Part shown: positions 34,667-43,185 of the stretch, in pieces
How the letters are laid out: each line of letters begins with the position of its first letter
Position numbering within the stretch: position 1 is the stretch's first letter
Assembly: GCA_963795665.1 (NCBI GenBank)
Contig: CAWCIP010000003.1
Coordinates: forward strand, 124,001-188,000
Source: DASUPK01 sp963795665
GTDB lineage: Bacteria > Actinomycetota > Thermoleophilia > Solirubrobacterales > 70-9
Length of the DNA: 64,000 bases
Direction: 5' to 3'
Program-made: the position numbers and the translations under genes
The notes under the pieces: generated by a model
What the model saw: only the letters and a program-made list of their open reading frames with translations
What the model was told of the DNA's origin: nothing
Databases searched by the model: none

Positions 34667-34695
34667 GACGGGAGGCCCGTTCTGGGCCTCCCGTC
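34667..34695 (-). terminator. Terminator-like hairpin after the 34719-35246 gene
   Basis: Perfect 12-bp stem GACGGGAGGCCC with a 5-nt loop, 24 nt past the stop codon of the minus-strand secreted-protein gene. The strand downstream (minus) reads TTCGTTC, only weakly U-rich. Confidence 0.7.
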
Positions 34696-34718
34696 GTCGA
34701 ACGTCGTGTCTGTTCGCG

Positions 34719-35246
34719 CTAGCGGACCTGGACGGCCGAGAGCTCGAACTGAGGGACCTTGAGGTTGCCAGACGTCTCCCTGCAGGCGAGAGAGAAGGTG
34801 TGCTTCCCGCCCTGCGCAGTGGTGACGATGTTGATCCCGAACCCAGAGACTCCGTTGCCGGGCGCGTGCACGTTGGTCTTCGTGCCCTGGATCTCCTGGG
34901 CCTGCTCGTTCTCGAGATGGCAGATGCCATTCGCGACCGCGGTGCCGCCGTCGGCATTGCCGTTGGCGACCAGCAGGTACTTCCGCGGGAAGGCAGTCGA
35001 ACCGTTCACGTCCACGGACGTGCACTTGGTGAACGTCGCAGAGGTCGTCGGATCACACGCGGTGGTGCCTGTCTGCGCGTTGGTGGAGCTGACGCCCAGC
35101 ACCTTCAGGCGTGCGTCCTTGCTCAGGCCCTTGTACTCGACCTTCTTGCTGGTGGCCGCGTATGCGCCTCCTCCGAGGGCAACGCAGAGGGCGATGAATC
35201 CCACCACGAGGCCGGCTGATGGCCGGCGGTTGAACAGCTTCTTCAT
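34719..35246 (-). CDS. Secreted protein of unknown function
   Basis: 175 residues from the ATG at 35246, preceded by AGGGAG. The start MKKLFNRRPSAGLVVGFIAL with VALGGGAYAA is the signal peptide seen on many Thermoleophilia exported proteins. The mature part (SKKVEYKGLSKDARLKVL and onwards) is beta-rich with four Cys, in TTACDPTT, FTKCTSV, NGICHLEN and LACRETSG. The frame is open further upstream, but that part has no signal peptide logic and was dropped. Divergent from the cyclase gene. Confidence 0.75.
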   Translation of the reverse strand: MKKLFNRRPSAGLVVGFIALCVALGGGAYAATSKKVEYKGLSKDARLKVLGVSSTNAQTGTTACDPTTSATFTKCTSVDVNGSTAFPRKYLLVANGNADGGTAVANGICHLENEQAQEIQGTKTNVHAPGNGVSGFGINIVTTAQGGKHTFSLACRETSGNLKVPQFELSAVQVR

Positions 35247-35333
35247 CCAGAACCACTCCCTTTCAGGCGTTGTGAGCGTTCGCTGACGAAACAGCATGAG
35301 GCTGAGAAGTTGCGGCGCTGCGAGGATGCATTC

Positions 35334-36128
35334 ATGCCACTCAGGCGACGCAGCCGCAAGAAGCCCGATCCGGCGATCGATTCGGAGGGCATCCGGGACG
35401 TCGTCCGCAGGACGGACGCAAACCCCCAGCTGGTCGCCACGGCCCGCTTTCTGCGGAACCTGATTCCGGGGGGAGAGCCCGAGACCTCGGAGATGCCGGA
35501 GCCGATGCAGCGCCTGATGGAGGAGGTCCATCCAGGTGAACCGAGCGCGCTTCGCGAGATCGGCAAGGGTGCGCTGCAGGCCTGGCATGCGCTGTCCGAG
35601 GCCCAGAAGCGCAGGCAGGGAACCGCGGACGTGGCGATCCTGTTCACCGACCTGGTCGGCTTCTCCGACTGGGCCCTCGAGGCCGGCGACGAGGCGGCCC
35701 TCGAGGTGCTCCGCCAGGTCGGGGACGTGGAGCAGAAGGCCATCTCGTCCAGCAAGGGCGCCGTCGTCAAGCGGCTCGGGGATGGCGCGATGGCCGTCTT
35801 CGGCGACTCCAAGCAGGCGGTCGCAGCCGCGCTAGAGGCTCAGAAGGGGATCTCGGAGATCGAGGTGGAGGGATACCGGCCCACCCAGCGCGCGGGAGTG
35901 CACCAGGGCACGCCCCGCAAGGTGAAGGGCGACTTCCTCGGGGTCGACGTCAACATCGCCGCCCGCGTCGGTGACTCCGCGAAGGGCGGCGAGGTCTTGA
36001 TCTCGGAACCGGTCCGCGAGGAGCTGGACGGGCGCCGCTTCAAGTTCGGGCCCACCCGCGCGCTCTCGGCGCCGGGAGCCCCAGCGGACCTCACGGTCTG
36101 CTCGGTGAAGTCGCGGCGCGGCCGCTGA
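35334..36128 (+). CDS. Class III adenylate/guanylate cyclase-like protein
   Basis: 264 residues. An N-terminal helical part (about 1-95) precedes the catalytic domain. The metal Asp are Asp106 (ILFTDLVGFSDW) and Asp150 (LGDGAMAVF); Lys146 sits just before, where substrate-selecting Lys is expected in some forms. The helix VDVNIAARVGDSAKGGEVLIS is also typical. No membrane span. It probably makes cAMP. It lies inside the cdsA-dxr interval, opposite strand, so it has been inserted into an otherwise conserved gene set. Confidence 0.85.
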   Translation: MPLRRRSRKKPDPAIDSEGIRDVVRRTDANPQLVATARFLRNLIPGGEPETSEMPEPMQRLMEEVHPGEPSALREIGKGALQAWHALSEAQKRRQGTADVAILFTDLVGFSDWALEAGDEAALEVLRQVGDVEQKAISSSKGAVVKRLGDGAMAVFGDSKQAVAAALEAQKGISEIEVEGYRPTQRAGVHQGTPRKVKGDFLGVDVNIAARVGDSAKGGEVLISEPVREELDGRRFKFGPTRALSAPGAPADLTVCSVKSRRGR

Positions 36129-36137
36129 GCCGTCGGT

Positions 36138-37034
36138 CTAGTAGACGAAGGCGACGGCGAGGTAATAGCCGGCGACCACGGTGAAGAGCACGGCGTCGAG
36201 GCGGTCGATCAGGCCTCCGTGGGGTCCGAAGAGGCGGCCGGTGTCCTTGACGCCGAGGTCCCGCTTGATCAGGGAGGCGAACAGGTCGCCGATCGGCGCG
36301 ATCACGCCGATGGCCATTCCCATCAGCAGCGCGTCGGTGCCCGGCAGCCAGTCCTGGTAGAGGCCGGCGAACCAGAAGCCCATCGTCGCCCCGAGGAAGC
36401 CGCCGATTCCGCCCTCGAGCGTCTTGTTGGGCGAGATTCGCGGAGTGATCTTGCGTGAGCCGAACAGCCGGCCCGCGGCGTAGGCGGCCGTGTCGCCCAG
36501 GAAGGTCGCCACCAGCACGTCGATCAGCAGCGCGCCGCCGTGCAGCGGCAGATCGCGGAGAAGGACGGCGTGGGAGAACCCGATCCCCATCCAGGCGACG
36601 CCGAGCACGGTGAAGGCGATCGAGGTGGTGATCGCCTCGTGAGAGCGTCGCGCGGCGGCAAAGGCGAAGGCGAGTGGGAAGAGAGCGGCGAAGACCAGCA
36701 CGATCTGGAACGCGCCGCCGTAGTGCGCGGCGATCACCATGCCCGCCACGACGGCATAGGCCGGCAGCATGATCGGCTGCTCGGGCTCGGCCATGCGGAA
36801 GAACTCCCGCAGCCCGAGGATGCCGAGCACGATCATCGCCGCGGCGAAGACCGCGCCGCCCGCGCCGACGATGGCGATCGCGAAGATCACCCAGGGGATC
36901 GCGACCACAACCCGTGCCGTCGTCTCGGACATCTTCGGGACCAGGCGCCGGCGGCGCTTCGGCTCCTCATCCCTGCCCGTCCGAGTGACCACGATCTCGG
37001 GCTCGAGCGGCTCCTGATCGAGGCGGTCGACCAC
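36138..37034 (-). CDS. cdsA: Phosphatidate cytidylyltransferase
   Basis: 298 residues from the GTG at 37034, 2 nt after the uppS stop and preceded by GGGGCGAGG. Eight or so membrane helices. The CdsA signature near the C-terminus is complete: SLIKRDLGVKDTGRLFGPHG then LIDRLDA. It converts phosphatidic acid and CTP to CDP-diacylglycerol, the substrate of the PgsA-like enzyme at 21.7 kb. A basic, Arg/Lys-rich N-terminus of 45 residues comes before the first helix. Confidence 0.95.
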   Translation of the reverse strand: MVDRLDQEPLEPEIVVTRTGRDEEPKRRRRLVPKMSETTARVVVAIPWVIFAIAIVGAGGAVFAAAMIVLGILGLREFFRMAEPEQPIMLPAYAVVAGMVIAAHYGGAFQIVLVFAALFPLAFAFAAARRSHEAITTSIAFTVLGVAWMGIGFSHAVLLRDLPLHGGALLIDVLVATFLGDTAAYAAGRLFGSRKITPRISPNKTLEGGIGGFLGATMGFWFAGLYQDWLPGTDALLMGMAIGVIAPIGDLFASLIKRDLGVKDTGRLFGPHGGLIDRLDAVLFTVVAGYYLAVAFVY

Positions 37035-37036
37035 CG

Positions 37037-37699
37037 CTACCTCGCCCCGAAGCGACGCCGGCGCTCGTCGTACTCCGCCAGCGAGGCCTCGAACGCCTCG
37101 CGGGTGAAGTCCGGCCAGAGCTCGTCTCGGAAGACGAACTCGGAGTAGGCGCACTGCCAGAGCAGGTAGTTCGAGAGCCGCTGCTCGCCGCTGGTGCGGA
37201 TCAGCAGGTCCGGGTCGTGCATCTCGGGGGCGTAGAGATGGCTCCGGAACTCCTCCTCCCCGCCGCCGCCGTACGCCGCCGCGGCGTCGAGGATCTCCGA
37301 GCGGCCGCCGTAGTTGAAGGCGACGAACAGGGTGATCCGCTCGTTGGCGTCCGTCTCGGCCTCGGCCCAGTCCATGCGGCCGGTGAGCTCCTCCGAGATT
37401 CCCTCGCGGCGCCCGATGAACCGCATCCGGACGCCCTCCTCGTCCAGCTCCGGCGTCTCACGGTCGATCCGCTCCGCGAACATCGCCATCAGGCCGTCGA
37501 CCTCCTCCTTGGGCCGCGTCCAGTTCTCCGTGGAGAAGGAGTAAACGGTCAGCTCCTTGACGCCGAACTCGGCGGCGTCGCGCAGCCGCTCCTTGACGAC
37601 GTCCGCGCCCGCCTGGTGTCCCTCGATCACGGGCAGACCTCGCTGTTGAGCCCAGCGCCCATTGCCATCGGTGATGATCGCGACGTAATCGGCTGGCAT
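37037..37699 (-). CDS. uppS: Undecaprenyl diphosphate synthase
   Basis: 220 residues. The cis-prenyltransferase motifs are IITDGNGRWAQQRGLP (catalytic Asp), GHQAGADVV, YSFSTENWTRP, NYGGRSEI and DLLIRTSGEQRLSNYLLWQ. It makes the lipid carrier for peptidoglycan from FPP and IPP. The usual IIMDGNGRWA has Thr in place of Met. Order rpsB-tsf-pyrH-frr-uppS-cdsA is preserved. Confidence 0.96.
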   Translation of the reverse strand: MPADYVAIITDGNGRWAQQRGLPVIEGHQAGADVVKERLRDAAEFGVKELTVYSFSTENWTRPKEEVDGLMAMFAERIDRETPELDEEGVRMRFIGRREGISEELTGRMDWAEAETDANERITLFVAFNYGGRSEILDAAAAYGGGGEEEFRSHLYAPEMHDPDLLIRTSGEQRLSNYLLWQCAYSEFVFRDELWPDFTREAFEASLAEYDERRRRFGAR

Positions 37700-37727
37700 C
37701 GGAGGGGAGATCGGGTCAGGCCTGAGC

Positions 37728-38294
37728 CTAGACCTCCATGATCTCCTCTTCCTTGCCCTTCAAAAGCGAGTCGATCTCGTCGATCGCGGCGTCCGTGGCC
37801 TTCTGCAGGTCGGTCTCGCCGTGGTGCTCCTCGTCCGAGCCGGCCTCGCCCTCCTTCTTCAGCTCGCGGAGGTCGTGCATGACGTCGCGGCGGATGTTGC
37901 GGACGGCGACTCGGCCGTCCTCGGCAACGTTGTGGACTACCTTCACCAGCTCCTTGCGCCGCTCCTCGGTGAGCTCCGGGATCTGCAGCCGGATGACGTT
38001 GCCGTCGTTGGAAGGAGTCAGGCCGAGGTCGGACTCCATCACGGCCTTCTCGATCGTGTTGATCGACGACTTGTCGTAGGGCGTGACCGTGAGCATGCGC
38101 GCGTCGGTCGCGGCCACCTGCGCGAGTTGCTTGAGCGGTGTCTGCGCGCCGTAGTAGTCGATGTCGAGGCGGTCGAGGAGGTGCGGGGAGGCGCGGCCGG
38201 TGCGTACCGTGGCGAGCTCGTTGCGCGTCGAGTCGACCGACTTCTGCATTCGCTCCTTGCCGTCTGCCAACAGCTCGTCGATCATCTCGCTCAT
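37728..38294 (-). CDS. frr: Ribosome recycling factor
   Basis: 188 residues. Conserved N-terminus (AVDSTRNEL-like VDSTRNELATVRTGRASPHLL) and the C-terminal helix (RRDVMHDLRELKK, then LQKATDAAIDEIDSLLKGKE). It splits post-termination ribosomes with EF-G. The start overlaps the pyrH stop by 4 nt, so the two are coupled. Confidence 0.97.
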   Translation of the reverse strand: MSEMIDELLADGKERMQKSVDSTRNELATVRTGRASPHLLDRLDIDYYGAQTPLKQLAQVAATDARMLTVTPYDKSSINTIEKAVMESDLGLTPSNDGNVIRLQIPELTEERRKELVKVVHNVAEDGRVAVRNIRRDVMHDLRELKKEGEAGSDEEHHGETDLQKATDAAIDEIDSLLKGKEEEIMEV

Positions 38295-39049
38295 CGGCTG
38301 CGCACCCCGGGAGTTGGCTCCGTAGCGGGCTTTGAGGACACCAAGGTGCCCACCCTCTCTCCGCTCACGATCCTATCTATGTTGCGCTCGTCCGCCATGT
38401 TGAAGACGTAGATGGGCAGGTCGTTGTCCATGCAGAGCGAGAGGGCGGTCGAATCCATCACCCGGAGGCCGCGCTCGATCGCCTGGCGGTGGCTGATCTC
38501 GGGCAGGAAGGTCGCGTTCGGATCGACCGACGGGTCGGCGTCGTAGACGCCCTCCACCCCGTTCTTCGCCATCAGGATCGCCTCCGCGTGGATCTCGAGG
38601 GCCCTCAGCGCCGCTGCGGTGTCGGTGGTGAAGAACGGATTGCCGGTGCCGGCCGCGAAGATCACGGCGCGGCCCTTCTCGAGGTGGCGGATCGCGCGGC
38701 GGCGGATGTACGGCTCCGCGACCTCGGTGACCGCCATCGCCGACAGGACCCGGGTGTCCACCCCCTCCTTCTCGAAGGCGTCCTGCAGGGTCAGCGCGTT
38801 GAGGACGGTCGCGAGCATGCCCATGTAGTCGGCGGTGGCCCGGTCCATTCCCTCCGCGGCACCCTCGAGGCCGCGGTAGATGTTGCCGGCCCCGACGACG
38901 ACGGCGATGTCCACGTCCTGCGCTCGCACCTCGCGCACCTGGGTGGCGATTCGCTCGATCTGCTCAGGATCGGTGCCGTAGGCGAGGTCGCCCATCAGGG
39001 CCTCCCCGGAGAGCTTCAGCAGGATGCGGTTGAAGCGAGCCTCGGCCAA
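38291..39049 (-). CDS. pyrH: Uridylate kinase
   Basis: 252 residues from the TTG at 39049, 8 nt after the tsf stop. Motifs: RILLKLSGEALMG, VVVGAGNIYRG, RATADYMGMLATVLNALTLQ, AAGTGNPFFTTDTAAALRA, KNGVEGVYDADP. It phosphorylates UMP to UDP as a hexamer. The frame is open upstream through tsf, but only the TTG fits the family N-terminus. Confidence 0.95.
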   Translation of the reverse strand: MAEARFNRILLKLSGEALMGDLAYGTDPEQIERIATQVREVRAQDVDIAVVVGAGNIYRGLEGAAEGMDRATADYMGMLATVLNALTLQDAFEKEGVDTRVLSAMAVTEVAEPYIRRRAIRHLEKGRAVIFAAGTGNPFFTTDTAAALRALEIHAEAILMAKNGVEGVYDADPSVDPNATFLPEISHRQAIERGLRVMDSTALSLCMDNDLPIYVFNMADERNIDRIVSGERVGTLVSSKPATEPTPGVRSR

Positions 39050-39057
39050 GGCCGGCC

Positions 39058-39684
39058 CTACTCCTGTCCCACCTCGAAGCGCGCGAAGCGGGCGATTCGG
39101 ACGTTCTCGCCCGTCTTTGCGGCCAGCTCCGCTCTCAGGTCCTCGATCGTCTTGCCCTCGTACTTGTCTTCGTTGAAGTGCTGCTGGTCGAGCAGCACGA
39201 TCTCCGATGCCCACTTCTTGATCTGGCCATCGACGATCTTGGCCACGATGTCATCGGGCTTCCCATCCTCTTTCGCCTTCTCCTCGAGGATCCGGCGCTC
39301 GTTGGCGACGTCTTCCTCCGGAATGTCCTCGAGCGACACGTGCTGGGGATTCATCGCGGCGATGTGAACGGCGACATCGCGGGCGAACTCCTTGAAGTCG
39401 TCATTGAGCGCGACGAAGTCGGTTTCGCATTGCACCTCGACGAGGACGCCGATCCTCTGCTGCTTGCGCTCGCCGGTTCCGCTCATGTGCGTGTAGGCGG
39501 CGACGACGCCCTCGGCGGTGCCGCGCCCACTGCGCTTTGAGGCGGAGGCGGCGCCCTTCTTGCGGAGGATCTCGACCGCCTTCTGCTCGTCACCCTCCGC
39601 TTCCTCGAGGGCGTTCTTGACGTCCACGATCGGAGCGCCGGTGCGCTCGCGGAGGGCCTTGACGTCCGCCGCCGTGACCGCCAT
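39058..39684 (-). CDS. tsf: Elongation factor Ts
   Basis: 208 residues. N-terminal UBA-like domain (VKALRERTGAPIVDVKNALEE) and the core GVLVEVQCETDFVALNDDF. It recharges EF-Tu with GTP. It is the short form, with one core repeat largely reduced. The start overlaps the rpsB stop by one base (TGATG). Confidence 0.97.
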   Translation of the reverse strand: MAVTAADVKALRERTGAPIVDVKNALEEAEGDEQKAVEILRKKGAASASKRSGRGTAEGVVAAYTHMSGTGERKQQRIGVLVEVQCETDFVALNDDFKEFARDVAVHIAAMNPQHVSLEDIPEEDVANERRILEEKAKEDGKPDDIVAKIVDGQIKKWASEIVLLDQQHFNEDKYEGKTIEDLRAELAAKTGENVRIARFARFEVGQE

Positions 39685-40733
39685 CAGGACTCGCCTCCGC
39701 CCGGCGTCTGCGCGGGCGCTGGCTGATCGTCCGGCTGTGGCTGAGGCACCTCGATCGCCGCCTCACGGTTGGCCTCGGCGTCGGACCCCTGAGCGTCGTG
39801 GGGCTTCGAGTCCCCCTCCGGCTGCGGCTGCGGAATCTCCTCCGCGGCCTCGCGGTTGGCCTCGGTCTGCTTCGCCGCCGCCTGCGCCTTCGCATCCGCC
39901 TCGGCCTTGGCCTTGGCTTCAGCTTCGGCCTTCGCCTTCTCCTCGGCCTCCTTCTTGGCCTTCTCCTCGGCCTCGCGGCGCTTGCGCTCCTCTTCCTCGC
40001 GGCGCTTTCGTTCCTCCTCCTCGGCGCGGCGCTTCTCCTCCGCTGCCCGCCACGCGGCGGCGGCGCCCTCGATCGAGGAGCCCAGCCCACCGATCACCAG
40101 CTCGCAGGAGCGGATCGCGTCGTCGTTGCCCGGGATCACGTACTTCACCGGCCCCGGGTCGCAGTTGGAGTCGACCAGTCCGATGATCGGGATCTCGAGG
40201 CGCTCGGCCTCGCGGAGCGCGATCTCCTCGGTCTTCAGATCGATGATCACCACCGCGTCGGGGATGCGCTGCATGTCGGCGACGCCGCCGAGGTTGTACT
40301 CGAGCTTGCGCAGCTCGGCCTCCATCGACATGCGCTCCTTGGTCGGCAGCAGGTCGAGCCGGCCGCCCTCCTTCAGCTCGCGCAGCTCGTGCAGGCGCTG
40401 GATCCGCTTGCGGATCGTGTGGAAGTTGGTCAGCAGCCCGCCGAGCCAGCGCCGGTTGACGTACGGCATCTCGCAGCGCTCGGCCCATTCCTGCACGGAG
40501 TCCCGGGCCTGCTTCTTGGTCCCGACGAAGAGGATCACTCCGCCCTTCGCCGCGACCTCGGTCACGAACTGCGTCGCCTGCTTGAGGAGCTCCTCCGTCT
40601 GGAGGAGATCGATGATGTGAATCCCTTCCCGCTCTCCAAAGATGAAGCGGCGCATGCGCGGGTTCCAGCGCCGTGTCTGGTGGCCGAAGTGAACCCCGGC
40701 CTCCAGCAGCTCCTTGATGCCTACGTCGGCCAT
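39684..40733 (-). CDS. rpsB: Ribosomal protein S2 with long charged C-terminal tail
   Basis: 349 residues. The S2 core (about 1-228) is normal: VHFGHQTRRWNPRM, FVGTKKQARDSVQE, RRWLGGLLTNFHTIRKRI and the ligand-like DLKTEEIALREAERL. After it comes about 120 extra residues: a Lys/Glu/Arg/Ala helix (EEKRRAEEEERKRREEEE onwards, likely a single alpha-helix or coiled coil) and an acidic Pro/Gln tail with a repeated unit EANREAA-x-E-x-PQPQP. Such long tails on S2 are known in some actinobacteria but this one is extreme. tsf is coupled behind it. Confidence 0.95.
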   Translation of the reverse strand: MADVGIKELLEAGVHFGHQTRRWNPRMRRFIFGEREGIHIIDLLQTEELLKQATQFVTEVAAKGGVILFVGTKKQARDSVQEWAERCEMPYVNRRWLGGLLTNFHTIRKRIQRLHELRELKEGGRLDLLPTKERMSMEAELRKLEYNLGGVADMQRIPDAVVIIDLKTEEIALREAERLEIPIIGLVDSNCDPGPVKYVIPGNDDAIRSCELVIGGLGSSIEGAAAAWRAAEEKRRAEEEERKRREEEERKRREAEEKAKKEAEEKAKAEAEAKAKAEADAKAQAAAKQTEANREAAEEIPQPQPEGDSKPHDAQGSDAEANREAAIEVPQPQPDDQPAPAQTPGGGES

Positions 40734-40736
40734 CTG

Positions 40737-40853
40737 ATCTTCCTAACGCTTGGGTTTTGTGTTGGCCCCGTCGCGGCTGCGGGAACCCGGGCGTGCCCGG
40801 GCAGCGTCCCGTGCCTCTCGGCGGGGGTTGGGTGCAAAGTCCGCGGGATTGTA
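40737..40853 (-). promoter_or_regulatory. rpsB promoter and structured leader
   Basis: Reading the minus strand: TACAAT (40853 to 40848) is a good -10; the start would be near 40841 and the leader about 105 nt. The leader folds into a hairpin with GCTGC/GCAGC at its base (40801-40805 with 40776-40780) and a CCCGGG...CCCGGG inner stem. r-protein leaders that bind their own product are common, so an S2 autoregulatory site is possible. No -35 of quality was seen. Confidence 0.4.
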
Positions 40854-40878
40854 GGCGCTGAGCGCCAAACCGCCCGGG

Positions 40879-41568
40879 TCAGGGGCCGGGGTCGCTCTTG
40901 GACCGCTCGAGCGCAGACTTCAGGTCCTCAGGCAGCTCCGAGGTGAAAGCCATTTCCTCCCCCGTCCGCGGGTGAGCGAAGCCGAGGCGTGAGGCGTGCA
41001 GGAACTGGCGATCCAGGCCGTGGCGCCCGCGCGAGCCGTATTCGGGATCCCCGGCGACGGGATGGCCGATCGCCGCGAAGTGGACCCGGATCTGGTGCGT
41101 GCGACCGGTGTCGAGCCGAGCGTGCACGAGCGTGTCCTCCGGCAGTGCTTCGATCACCTCGAAATGCGTGCGGGCCTCGCGCGAGCCTGCACCCTTGACC
41201 GCCCTCCTGGTCCGTTGCCGCCGATCGCGCCCCAGCGGCGCATCGATGGTCCCCGTGCGGCTCCCCAGATGGCCCTCGACCAGGGCCGTGTACTCGCGCA
41301 GCACCTCGCGGGCCTTCACCATCCGCGCCAGCGCCCGATGCGACTCGTCGTTGCGCGCCACCAGCATCAACCCCGAGGTGTCCTTGTCGAGGCGGTGGAC
41401 GATCCCCGGCCTGCCGCCCTCGCCCCCGCCTGCGATGCCCTCGAGCAGGTCGACCAGCGTGTCGCCCTTGTGCGAGGGGGCCGAGTGGACGACCAGGCCG
41501 GCGGGCTTCTCGATCACGGCCAGGTCCTCGTCGAGGTGGACGATCAGCCGCTCGGCCTCGGGCCTCAC
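40879..41568 (-). CDS. RluD-family pseudouridine synthase, no S4 domain
   Basis: 229 residues from the GTG at 41568. The catalytic HRLDKDTSG and LDTGRTHQIRVH are present, and RHGLDRQFLHA near the end. The usual N-terminal S4 RNA-binding domain of RluD (about 80 residues) is absent, and the start overlaps lspA by 4 nt, so the gene cannot be longer. It makes pseudouridine in rRNA or tRNA. Sites are unknown. Confidence 0.9.
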   Translation of the reverse strand: MRPEAERLIVHLDEDLAVIEKPAGLVVHSAPSHKGDTLVDLLEGIAGGGEGGRPGIVHRLDKDTSGLMLVARNDESHRALARMVKAREVLREYTALVEGHLGSRTGTIDAPLGRDRRQRTRRAVKGAGSREARTHFEVIEALPEDTLVHARLDTGRTHQIRVHFAAIGHPVAGDPEYGSRGRHGLDRQFLHASRLGFAHPRTGEEMAFTSELPEDLKSALERSKSDPGP

Positions 41569-42035
41569 GATCCTCCCCGCCGCCCCTCCGAGCGCTCGAC
41601 GTCGAACAGCAGCAGCAGCACACCCACGACGATGCAGACGTCCGCGAGGTTGAAGGTGGGCCAGAGCGGCAGGTCGATGAAGTCGGTGACGGCGCCCTCG
41701 CGCACCCGGTCGGCCAGGTTCCCGAGCGCTCCGCCGAGCAGCAGCGCAGCAGGCAGCCAGACCAGCCAGCCGCTACGCCCTCTGGTCGCCAGGAAGACCA
41801 GGAACCCGACGAGCAGGACGATCGTGGCGGCGATGAAGACGGCGGAGATGTCCCCTCCGAGGCCGAAGGCGACGCCCTGGTTGCGGACGTTCTCAAGGTG
41901 GAGGAACGGAAGTACCTCGATCCGCTCGCCGCGCGAGACCAGCGAGGTGGCGAGCGCCTTCGTCCCCTGATCCACCGCAACGATCACGCCGCACGCCGCG
42001 AGCGCGGGGATCAGCAGATCCAGAGCCTTCCTCAA
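41565..42035 (-). CDS. lspA: Lipoprotein signal peptidase
   Basis: 156 residues from the TTG at 42035, which overlaps the YggT stop (TTGA). Aspartic membrane protease: VDQGTKAL, then NVRNQGVAFG, and the two catalytic Asp in LGNLADRVREG and FNLADVCIVVG. Four helices. It removes signal peptides from lipoproteins, such as the one at 63.4 kb. Closely coupled to rluD, the usual neighbour. Confidence 0.94.
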   Translation of the reverse strand: MRKALDLLIPALAACGVIVAVDQGTKALATSLVSRGERIEVLPFLHLENVRNQGVAFGLGGDISAVFIAATIVLLVGFLVFLATRGRSGWLVWLPAALLLGGALGNLADRVREGAVTDFIDLPLWPTFNLADVCIVVGVLLLLFDVERSEGRRGGS

Positions 42036-42337
42036 CCGTGGATCAGCGATACGACCACCCGCCCGACGATGGTGAGGATGATGATCGCGAGGATCGGGCT
42101 GATGTCGATTCCCATGCCGCCGACACCGAGCGGCGGGATCACCCGCCGGAAGATGTTCAGATAGGGGTCCACCACCTGATGGACGAAGTCGACGGTCGCG
42201 CGCAGCCACGGGTAGTAGGGCATGCGCGGGATCCAGGAGAGCAGGATCCGGATGAAGATCAGGATGAAGTAGACGAGGAAGAGCGCGCCCACGTAGTTGG
42301 CGACGTCGATGCGCGTGATCGCCAGCAGGGGGCTCAC
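42032..42337 (-). CDS. YggT-family membrane protein
   Basis: 101 residues, two hydrophobic segments (about 13-35 and 76-96) with the conserved RILLSWIP and VVDPYLNIFRRVIPPL between. YggT proteins sit near sepF, proC and yggS in many bacteria and are linked to division or osmotic response. It overlaps the proC stop (GTGA) and the lspA start. Confidence 0.9.
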   Translation of the reverse strand: MSPLLAITRIDVANYVGALFLVYFILIFIRILLSWIPRMPYYPWLRATVDFVHQVVDPYLNIFRRVIPPLGVGGMGIDISPILAIIILTIVGRVVVSLIHG

Positions 42338-43114
42338 TGCCGGGCCCTCTCCAGGGAGGCATCGACCGCCGCGTCGAGCGTCTCCTGGATCTTGCGCTCC
42401 TCCAGGGCGTTCAAACCAGCCTCGGTCATCCCTCCCGGCGAGGCGACGGCGCGCTTCAGGGCGGCAGGCTCGTGCAGCTCCAGCAGCCCGCCGGTCGCGC
42501 TCATCGCGCCCGAGATCATGCGCAGGGCCTGGTCCGCGGTGAGGCCCTCCCTGACGCCCGCCTCGACCAGGACCTCCGCCATCAGGGCGAGGTAGCCCGG
42601 CGAGCAGCCCATGATCGCCGTGGCTGCATCGATCAGATCCTCGTCGAGCTCGATCACGTCGCCCAGCAGGCCGAGCAGCTCCTCGATGCGCCCTCGCTCG
42701 GTGTCACCGAGCCGCTCCCCGTAGACGACGCAGAGGACGGCCTGGCGGAGCTGCGCGCCGAGGTTCGGCATCACCCGCACGAGATCGATGCCCGGCAGCG
42801 CCTCGTGCAGGGTCTTCAAGCGGCGTACCCGCCAGGATCGAGAGGACGGGCGTGCCCGCCTGAACGAGATCCGGCGCGACCTCATCCAGGACGTTCGGCT
42901 TGACGGCGAGCACCACCAGGTCGGAGTTGTCCGCCAGCGCGAGGTTGCCCTCGAAGGCCTCGCCGCCGACCTCCTTCGCAAGGGCGCCGGCCTTGGCGTG
43001 GTCCGCATCGGCAAAGAGCATCTGCTCGGGAGCGCCGGGCTCGTTGCGCGCAGCCGACCAGCCCCTGGCGAGACCGCCAGCCATGTTTCCGGAGCCTACG
43101 AATCCGACCTTCAT
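42334..43114 (-). pseudogene. proC: Pyrroline-5-carboxylate reductase, one frameshift
   Basis: The N-terminal half (ATG 43114) has VGFVGSGNMAGGLARGW, the Rossmann site, and reads to VLSILAGTPLE near 42820. The C-terminal half continues in another frame with LKTLHEALPGIDLVRVMPN and ends with the signature ATGGLLELHEPAALKRAVASPGGMTEAGL. The total length is 781 nt, 3n+1, so one base too many lies near 42815-42822 (CTTGAAGACC, where dropping one G restores the frame). Otherwise the gene is intact. Either a sequence error or a real recent loss; the last step of proline synthesis would then be missing or supplied elsewhere. Confidence 0.85.
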
Positions 43115-43185
43115 GGCCCGGAACTCTATTCGGAGGCCCGTCCTCCCCGCAGAGGCCGTCGGATCGGATAGGTTCAGTCGGTCCT

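Noticed and set aside
34667..34695. Hairpin as a third copy of the small RNA terminator
   Set aside because: The loop is not GNRA on either strand, the stem sequence differs, and no TTGAC-16-TAGGNT promoter lies upstream. It is an ordinary terminator for the neighbouring gene.
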